From Thamnaconus septentrionalis (taxonomy: Eukaryota > Chordata > Actinopteri > Tetraodontiformes > Monacanthidae), in NCBI GenBank assembly GCA_009823395.1, contig CM020505.1, positions 10,001,129 through 10,065,128 on the forward strand: a DNA stretch of 64,000 nucleotides, read 5' to 3'. Position numbers and translations under genes: made by a program. The notes below the pieces were generated by a model. That model made no database searches. It saw nothing but the letters and a program-made list of their open reading frames with translations, and was not told the origin of the DNA. This document shows positions 50,173-64,000 of this stretch, piece by piece (within the stretch, counting starts at the first letter, position 1; the number at the start of each line of letters is the position of its first letter).

Positions 50173-53100
50173 GTACTAAAATCAGATTCTCCTTAACCCA
50201 ACTCTGCCTTCCAGTGATTAATGCCAAGGGGTTGTTTTTTGTTTTTTTCTTTATCTTTTTTATTACTTGGTGAAAACTTTATTCCTTATTTTTCTGTGTC
50301 ACAGTGTGGGGGGAGGAGGTGGGGGTGCACCTCAGCACTATCCCAAGACTGTCGGCAACAGGTGATTATTAGTAATTTTTTTTTTTTTTTTCTGTCTCGC
50401 TCTCATAAAATGCTCACCCACCCACCAACATTTTTACACTTGATCACCTGAGTCACAGTTGAGGCAGGGTACGCCTTGGACACGGCACTTCAGGGTTTTT
50501 CGTTGTTTTTCTAAAGTTTGGGGTGTACGTATGTTTTTTCTGTAATGAGTATTGTAGAACATCGTTCAGATGTGTATAAAATTAGTATTTTGGTAGTAGT
50601 GCTATCTCACAGCACTTCCACCCAAGTATTTTTTTTTTTTTTTTTAAATGGAAGTACAGGCGTAGACACAGTGTGAGTGAACCATGTGTACAACACTGCT
50701 GGTAGTGAGGACGCAACAGTGAATATCAATCTAATAATCAAACACTCTGATGTGTAACAGAGCCTTTGTGAGTAACTTGGATCTGTTTTCTTCAACTGGT
50801 ACTGTGCTGTAACATTTGCTCTGTTTTGACTTTGTGCTGACAGCGAGTCCCTGGGGAAACCCCCAGGTTCTGGCGTTCAGAGATGGGTCCCTTCTCGAAG
50901 CACTAAACGAGATGCGAGCTCTTGTAATGGGAAAAAGCAAGAGGATGCAATCTTCAGAAAAGTGAGGGGGTAAGGACACTTTTGCCTCAGTCTCACCGAT
51001 TACTCACAGTTTGTTCACTGGAAGAAGAAAAAATCAGTGCAGAATAGCTGAAAATTGTTTATCTTGCCTTTATCTCCCCTCCTACTTCTCACATTAGCAT
51101 CCTTAACAAGCTGACGCCAGAGAAGTTTGACAAACTATGCCTGGAGCTTCTCAACGTGGGTGTGGATACAAAACTTGTCTTGAAAGGAATCATACTGTTG
51201 GTACGTACTCATTATTGACATCATGATGTATTGTATTGTAGAAAAATGATCCGTCATTCATTGTGTGCGTTTGTGTCTTAAGATTGTAGACAAAGCCCTC
51301 GAGGAGCCCAAGTACAGCCAGTTGTATGCCCAGTTATGTCAACGCTTGGCGCAGGATGCACCAAACTTTGAAGACCCCTCAAACGAAAGCCAGACAACAC
51401 AAAAGCAGAATACTGTAAGATGATTCATGCGAAGCATTTGTACAAACATTATTTCTAAACTTGAGAAATTGTCAGTTAACCACATGTTTGGTTTCATATT
51501 TTCAGACTTTCAGACGGCTTCTGATTTCAAAACTTCAAGATGAGTTTGAGAACCGTGCCAGAAATGTTGAAAGTAAGGGAGTCGTGTTTCTTGCGGTGTC
51601 TTCATGATATTTACAGAACATGTTTTGTTTTTTTTGTTTTTTGTAACATATCGTCATTTTTATCATCGTGTTTAGTCTTTGACAAAAATGACAACGAACT
51701 CACTGCTGAGGAGGAGGAGCAGCGTTCTATTGCAAAGATCAAGATGCTTGGCAACATCAAATTCATCGGGGAGCTTGGCAAACTCAACCTCATCCACGAA
51801 TCCATCCTCCACAAGTGCATCAAAACAGTAGGTGTCATGTAGTAGATCAAATGACCATCCTTTGAGTCAACGTCTCTGGACGTAAGAAGGAATCTTATTA
51901 TACATCATAATAGTCTCATTTTTGACACCTTTTTTTTTCCTTCTTAAAGCTTTTGGACAAGAAGAAAAAAGTCCACCTCAAGGATATGGGTGAAGATTTG
52001 GAATGCCTCTGTCAGATAATGAAAACCGTGGGACCGAAACTTGACCATGAAAAGGCTCGGGTAAGTCGGGAAAACAGTTGTCAGTCACTTGTTTGTTTTT
52101 TTTTAACCCACTCATTTATGTTTTAACTAATGGAGAAATCTTCTTTGCAGTCTTTAATGGATCAGTACTTTGGCCGCATGAAGTCCTTAACAACCAACAA
52201 GGAGCTTCCGTCTCGGATTCGTTTCCTGCTGCAGAACACTGTGGAGCTGCGAGCGAACGGCTGGGTGCCACGCAAAGCTCACACCGACAATGGACCAAAG
52301 ACAATCAACCAAATTCGTCAGGATGCAGTAAAAGTCAGTCACTCGTGCAGAACGTCATCATTTTAAATAGCTGCCGAACTGCTTGGTCACCCGTCATTGG
52401 TCTATGTCCTAATATTCCGACTGTTTGTTGCAGGATTTGGGCGTTTTTATTCCACCTCCGACCGATGCGATGAGAAATGACTTCTTCATGGAAAACACCG
52501 CCTTCCTTCCAGGAAGGATCAAGTTTGATGCTAATACTTTTGGTGGGCTCGCTGACATGTTTGGACAGATGCCTGGTAAGTTATTGGTGACCGTCTTCAC
52601 CCTTTGAGACCGAGGCCATCCCCAATCTTGATTGGTTAAAAGCTAAATGCCCCCCCCCTCCTCCTCCTCCAGGGATCGGTATCGGTACAGGTCCAGGAGT
52701 CATTCAGGACCACTACTCTCCTACCATGGGGCGCCATCGCACAAACCCTCACTACGACCACATCGCAAATGGCAACAGTTTACATCAGCCTCAGTTTGAA
52801 GGTGGAAATAAGCCTTTCATAAAACCGACCCAAGTACGTGCACGCACTCCCAGTGATTTGCTTCCTTTTTAGCCTTGAATATCAGAGTTGTTTGTCCTCA
52901 TTATGACTCCTTCAAATCTTTTTGCAGGGCCAGAATTCACCAGTTTTCAGCCATAAACAAAATCTCATGGTTCAGATGCAGTCGAAGGACATGGCCCCAC
53001 GTTTTGGCAAGAAAGGGAAGGTCAACGCTGATGAGGTACGACTGATTGATTGAAGCCCGCGCAAAATCCCATTTTGTGGCGTCTCACTTTGTTGCAGTGT

Positions 53101-55299
53101 TCTGATTTACCAACTTCTCCATCTTCACCCCCTCAGATCAGCCTCAGGCCGGCGCAGTCCTTTGTCTTGAACAAGAAACAAGTGCAGAAGCTGCCGCCAC
53201 AGATGACCATGAATCCTGCCCAGGGCTCAGGCCAGGTGGTGTATTCATACATTATCCAGTAACAAATGTACCCACAAAGGAAGGAATAAGATTACTTATT
53301 TTCATACTTGTTTTCCTCTGTCTTCAGTCTCCACAGCTTGGCCTGAAAATGAACCCTCCTCCAATCCAGGAAAAACCGGCAAAGTCCATTAAAAAAGCTC
53401 CACCGACGAAGGAAGAGTTGCAGAAAATGACGGTAAGTCTTTTTCGCTTTGTGCTCTGCGCCTGCTGTACCTCCGTCGCAAGCACACTTAATCTGACTGT
53501 TCCTTCTCGCCCTTTTTTTTTTTTTTTTTTTAAATAGGAGACATTGGTAAAAGAATACATGAACAACAAAAACGTCGACCAAGCAGTCAGTGCCGTGAAA
53601 GAGATGAAGCCACCAAAGCATTTCTTGGCCGAGATGCTCAACAAGATGGTGGTCTACTCTCTGGATCGCTCCGATGAGGACAGAGAACACACCAGCACCT
53701 TAATCCACGCTGTCTGCACAGAGGGCATGGTCACAGGTGAACACCTGCTACAGGTATGTGCAGCGGCTGTCAATATTTTAGACCACAATTCAATATTTTA
53801 TCATCTATGCATGAGGTGTACTTACAGGTGTTTTTGTTTCATCCCCTTTGCAAGGCATTTGTGGGCATTTTGGACCAGTGTCCCAAGATTAAAGAGGAAG
53901 TTCCACTGGTGAAGTCCTACCTGGCCCAGTTTGCAGCCCGTGCCATCATCGCCGACCTGGTCAACATGGCCGACCTGGCGCACGAGCTGGAGAACGGCGC
54001 CCACTTCCCGCTGTTCCTGCTCTGCCTGCAGCAGATGGTGAAGCTGAAGGACCGCGATTGGCTGTCTGACCTGTTCCAGCAGAGCACGGTCAGCATGCAG
54101 AAGATGCTTCCCGGTGAGTCAACACCCAGTCGTTACACACTCATTAAAAATAAATGTATGACTAAATGAGCTAAAACGGGTTGCCGCTCCGACAGAGATT
54201 GATCAGAGCAAGGACAAGATGCTGGAAATCCTGGAAGGGAAGGGCCTGAGTTTCCTCTTCCCTCTCATGAAACTGGAGAAGGAGCTCCTGAAACAAATCA
54301 AAGTGGATCCCTCCCCCCAGTCCATCTACAAGTGGATCAAAGAAAACATCTCTCCCAAGCTCCACACTGACAAGGGCTTTGTCAACATCCTCATGACCAG
54401 GTACGGCGGCAGGTGTTTGATGATGACCGACATCGTCTTCGGCCCCTTTGAGTGTCTAACGCGACGCTGGTTGTCTCCTGTCAGTTTCCTGCAGTACATT
54501 TCTTACGAGATCAACCCCGACGACGACGAGGAGCAGCTCGCGGCGCCCAGCAAGGAGAAGCTGGAGGAGGAGAAACAGCTGCTGCTGTCTTTCAAGCCGG
54601 TGATGCAGAAGTTCCTGCACGACCACATCAACCTGCAAGTCAGCGCCTTGTACGCCCTGCAGGTCCACTGCAACGCCAAGGCCTTCCCAAAAGGTACGCG
54701 CCCGCTCGTTGGCCTGCGCTCAGACCGCACTCGCTGCATCACGACGGATTAATGACTCTCTGCTTCTCCCAGGAATGCTGCTGCGTTACTTTGTCCACTT
54801 TTACGACATGGAAATCATTGAAGAAGAAGCCTTCCTCTATTGGAAAGAAGATGTCAACCAAGAGTACCCTGGCAAGGGAAAAGCATTATTTCAGGTATAC
54901 ATCTCTTCATATTTTTGTCAACATTTTAGCAGTAGTGTTGGGGAGGGAGAGGGCTCAAGTTTGAAGGACAAATTTAGCATCTTTTGACATGTGACAAGTA
55001 AGCGTTTTGCTGGTATGTAGTTGGCCAGAGCACTTTCTGATTACCGTCATTGTGCAGAAAAGAGGAATCAACAAAATGAGTCGGAAAGAGGAAGTCTGAC
55101 TAAAGACTCACTTCCTTGTAAATCCTTTTATCTGCTACTCGTAAACAGTTGGTCCTGTTTTTTCCTCTTTTTTTTTTTAACACTGTAATGACGTCTGACT
55201 TATTGTGTGGGACTAACCGTGTTTGTTTGGCAGGTGAATCAGTGGCTGACCTGGCTGGAGACGGCAGAAGAAGAGGAGTCCGAGGAGGAGGATTACTGA
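50132..55299 (+). CDS. eif4g2: EIF4G2 (DAP5/NAT1/p97), eIF4G-related translation factor, GTG start
   Basis: Coding exons: 50132-50172, 50305-50361, 50844-50969, 51098-51200, 51283-51414, 51506-51572, 51676-51827, 51950-52060, 52151-52333, 52434-52575, 52673-52833, 52928-53035, 53137-53235, 53328-53432, 53538-53753, 53855-54113, 54196-54400, 54485-54693, 54773-54894, 55234-55299 (TGA 55297-55299). These give 887 codons; human is about 907. The protein is a cytoplasmic eIF4G paralogue that binds eIF4A and eIF3 but lacks the eIF4E-binding N-terminus, and so drives cap-independent or alternative initiation. Domains: MIF4G about residues 76-305, a Q/P/S-rich linker, MA3 about 530-655, W2 about 700-885 ending in TWLETAEEEESEEEDY. 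The start is GTG at 50132: ESVVATRGPSLF aligns with the mammalian N-terminus, context is GCCAAAGTGG, and no in-frame ATG occurs before codon 199. Larger introns (50362-50843, 54895-55233) hold nothing I recognise. Confidence 0.97.
51098..52333 (+). CDS. eif4g2: EIF4G2 exons coding the MIF4G domain
   Basis: Exons 4-9 cover about residues 76-324. They begin ILNKLTPEKFDKLCLELLN and include KIKMLGNIKFIGELGKLNLI, HESILHKCIKT and LPSRIRFLLQNTVELR, the HEAT-repeat MIF4G fold that contacts eIF4A. The exon with FDKNDNELTAEEEEQR matches the acidic loop in mammals. Confidence 0.95.
52434..53432 (+). CDS. eif4g2: EIF4G2 exons coding the central linker
   Basis: Exons 10-14 encode GGLADMFGQMPG, a G/P-rich IGIGTGPGVIQD stretch, then NADEISLRPAQSF and QLGLKMNPPPIQEKPAKS. 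The region is low-complexity and presumably disordered. The piece between TMNPAQGSGQ and SPQLGLK is shorter than the human linker I remember. Confidence 0.93.
53538..54113 (+). CDS. eif4g2: EIF4G2 exons coding the MA3 domain
   Basis: Exons 15 and 16 cover about residues 530-688. They carry LVKEYMNNKNVDQAV, MKPPKHFLAEMLNKMV and SLDRSDEDREH, then VPLVKSYLAQFAARAI, a typical MA3 helical repeat. Confidence 0.95.
54196..55299 (+). CDS. eif4g2: EIF4G2 exons coding the W2 domain and acidic C-terminus
   Basis: Exons 17-20 encode MLEILEGKGLSFLFPLMKLE, KWIKENISPKLH, LQVSALYALQVHC and FYDMEIIEEEAFLYWKED. The protein ends in the acidic AA-box tail EEEESEEEDY. This W2 fold is shared with eIF5 and eIF2B-epsilon; in EIF4G2 it is the C-terminal regulatory and partner-binding part. 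Confidence 0.95.
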
Positions 55300-56385
55300 A
55301 GAACTGGCCAAAGCCATGCGTTTGTCACGATGCAATGAAAGATTTTCTTTTTCTTTTTTCTTAAATTGTTTGTGTGTGTGTGTGTCCTCATGTGCCCCCC
55401 CTCCTGACTCCATCCCCCTCCCCTACCTCCTTTGTTTGTGTGTGTGTGTATGTGTATATATATATATATTTAACAACCACTGTTACAGTTTAGTTTTCTC
55501 AGACATAATTCACCAAAATCAAGCCAGCATTTCCTTCATCAAATGTATTTATGCTTTTATTGATTATTGTTGTTTTTAAAAATCCTATCTGATGTAGGCA
55601 GTATTGTGAAGAGAACACCAAAACCTGACCCATCGTGTCACCTTGACATCTGGTAGGAGTCACAAAGTGCTGCCATATTGATTTAAAAACTGTTTACAAA
55701 ACAGGAAAGAACAACTCGATGCGAAGAGAACTGCAAATCTAAGTATAATATGAGTTTGTTAATCAGTTTTTAGATGCACTTTGCTAAACACCATGACTTG
55801 CTGCAATACTTAAATATACTTTTTAACCAAGTAAAACCAATCCTGAGTTGCAGTGTCTGACTGCCACGGTTTTTAATTGTTTTCTTGTGCTTAAAAGCAG
55901 TTTTTTTTTTTTTTCCTTTTATATCATTTGGATTTGACGTTGAACAATAACGGCCTGTTTTTGTTTGCACAGTGTGACATTTTTTTTCCCCTGCATTTAG
56001 TGACGATGATTTGAGTATTTTTTTTTTCTCTTAAATGTGGAAAACATTTGTGCTAGGAATGAATCTTTGTGGCCTTTTTAATTTATCAGTTTCATATGGA
56101 TATACCTCTAATGTATCTCGGACTGTACTTGAACGTCTCGGTGTTCCCGCTGAGGCAGCCAAAGCTCCGTTACCTGGGCTACAGTTGTTATCCGCCGTGT
56201 GTGTGGGGGGGGAATTTATGTCTATTTGTCAAGTTTTTAAATGGTCTTTTTATCTTCATAAAATTATAAACAATGCACTGTATCTGTACACTTTATCTTG
56301 GAGCATCACTGTAACATTTAGTGCGCAAAAGTTGAGTGTACAATTACAGATCTGCCTTGAATAAAGTTGAAACTGCTCATTTTAT
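55300..56385 (+). other. eif4g2: EIF4G2 3' untranslated region
   Basis: It runs from the TGA at 55299 to just after AATAAA at 56360-56365. It contains a TG/TA microsatellite (about 55436-55469) and several T-runs. Confidence 0.75.
56360..56365 (+). promoter_or_regulatory. eif4g2: Poly(A) signal AATAAA, EIF4G2
   Basis: Canonical hexamer 1.06 kb after the stop codon, followed by a TGTGCTGTC-type downstream element within about 35 bases. Confidence 0.7.
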
Positions 56386-56930
56386 TTACCTTGTGCTGTC
56401 TTTCTTTGAATTAGGAAGTTACTTTCGCGTGCGTCACCACTTCTCCACTCGAGTGATCATATCCCAATTTTGTAGCTTCTCCAAATAATCAAAATGATCA
56501 GGGACTTCGGAGGTTTAGTGTGTGACATCTAAATGTATCTGTTGGCATACAATAAAATTTATTGTATTAAGTCTCAAAGCCATTTCAATAACTCACCACC
56601 ACCATCAGGTATGGCGAGTGAGGCACCAGGAAATGGAGACAAAAGAGTGACCTGAAAGCAGTCAATGACTGACGGGTGAGTTTTTGATTGCAGTCTGCCT
56701 TAATGTAACTACATTTTAGATAAATTAGTCTTTGGATCTATTTTTTTCTGGATGTGTTTGCTAATGGTGCACAGTGTGGAAAGCACACACATACATCCTA
56801 TGATCATTTTTTTTTAAATACTGTAACAGGAACAAGGAAACACTGGATTAAACCCATCAATGACCTTTGGATTAATCCAGTCATCTAGGCGGTAATTTCC
56901 AATAATGCTGTCACATGCAGGAAATCCACA
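56386..56930. other. Intergenic spacer between convergent EIF4G2 and CTR9
   Basis: About 0.55 kb with no gene. It holds a further AATAAA/TTTATT pair near 56550 usable from either strand. Confidence 0.55.
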
Positions 56931-56954
56931 CCAGGCACACTTCATTCACCTCTG

Positions 56955-56960
56955 TTTATT
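56955..56960 (-). promoter_or_regulatory. ctr9: Probable poly(A) signal, CTR9
   Basis: The minus strand reads AATAAA, 250 bases after the CTR9 stop codon. It is followed on that strand by the GT-rich GTGTGCCTGGTGTGG. Exact 3' end not proven. Confidence 0.55.
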
Positions 56961-57209
56961 TGACCATTATGGTGATGCATCATTCTATTCATTCCAACAG
57001 TGTCTTGACTGCCAGTCCTACACAGAAAATGTTTCCACCTTTGAGATCACCTGGTTCAATCTCTTAACAAAAGAAAGCATCTATGAAAAAAAGGTGTGAA
57101 GAACACAGCATGATATTCACAGCAAAGGAACTAATTTATATGGACAAGAATTCCCTGCTGTTGTTTGAAAAAACGGACGTGGCGACACGATCACTTTCCT
57201 TTGGAATGT

Positions 57210-64000
<6,791 letters not shown>

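Noticed and set aside
50173..55233. Intronic C/D snoRNA (the human gene hosts SNORD97, as I recall)
   Set aside because: Reading the EIF4G2 introns I found no paired C box (RTGATGA) and D box (CTGA) at suitable spacing.

Overview
The window looks like nuclear DNA of a ray-finned, probably percomorph, fish. The evidence is spliced vertebrate genes with GT-AG introns, many CA/TG microsatellites, and decayed copies of fish-type transposons (Tc1-like, hAT-like, short terminal-inverted-repeat elements, one tRNA-derived SINE). There are no bacterial, viral or CRISPR features. Species cannot be fixed from sequence alone.

Layout. (1) 1-28,370, plus strand: the last seven coding exons of a GALNT18-type polypeptide N-acetylgalactosaminyltransferase, with introns of 0.24 to 15.4 kb. 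The N-terminal exons lie upstream of the window. (2) About 28.4-48.7 kb: roughly 20 kb with no recognisable gene. It holds microsatellites, a short inverted-repeat element, and a hAT-like end next to a 73-bp perfect direct repeat that brackets telomere-like units. (3) About 48.7-56.4 kb, plus strand: complete EIF4G2 (DAP5/NAT1/p97), with a non-coding first exon, 20 coding exons (887 codons) and a GTG start codon. (4) About 56.95 kb to the window end, minus strand: CTR9, the TPR scaffold of the PAF1 complex. 22 coding exons (1,152 codons plus stop) are present; only the first coding exon is missing, beyond position 64,000.

The order and orientation GALNT18 > EIF4G2 > < CTR9 matches, as far as I recall, the human 11p15 block, which supports the paralogue call for GALNT18. 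The genes do not form one pathway. EIF4G2 acts in cap-independent and alternative translation initiation, CTR9 in transcription elongation and histone modification, and GALNT18 is a Golgi glycosyltransferase-family protein of the Y subfamily. EIF4G2 and CTR9 converge tail to tail, with poly(A) signals about 0.6 kb apart.

Exon boundaries were assigned by hand from splice signals, phase and remembered family sequences. All coding-exon lengths close in frame. One GALNT18 junction needs a non-preferred GAG acceptor to do so. The most notable points are the conserved GTG start of EIF4G2 (no in-frame ATG until codon 199), that GALNT18 junction, the telomere-like/73-bp repeat block, and the intronic mobile elements. 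I did not find a convincing new multi-gene system.
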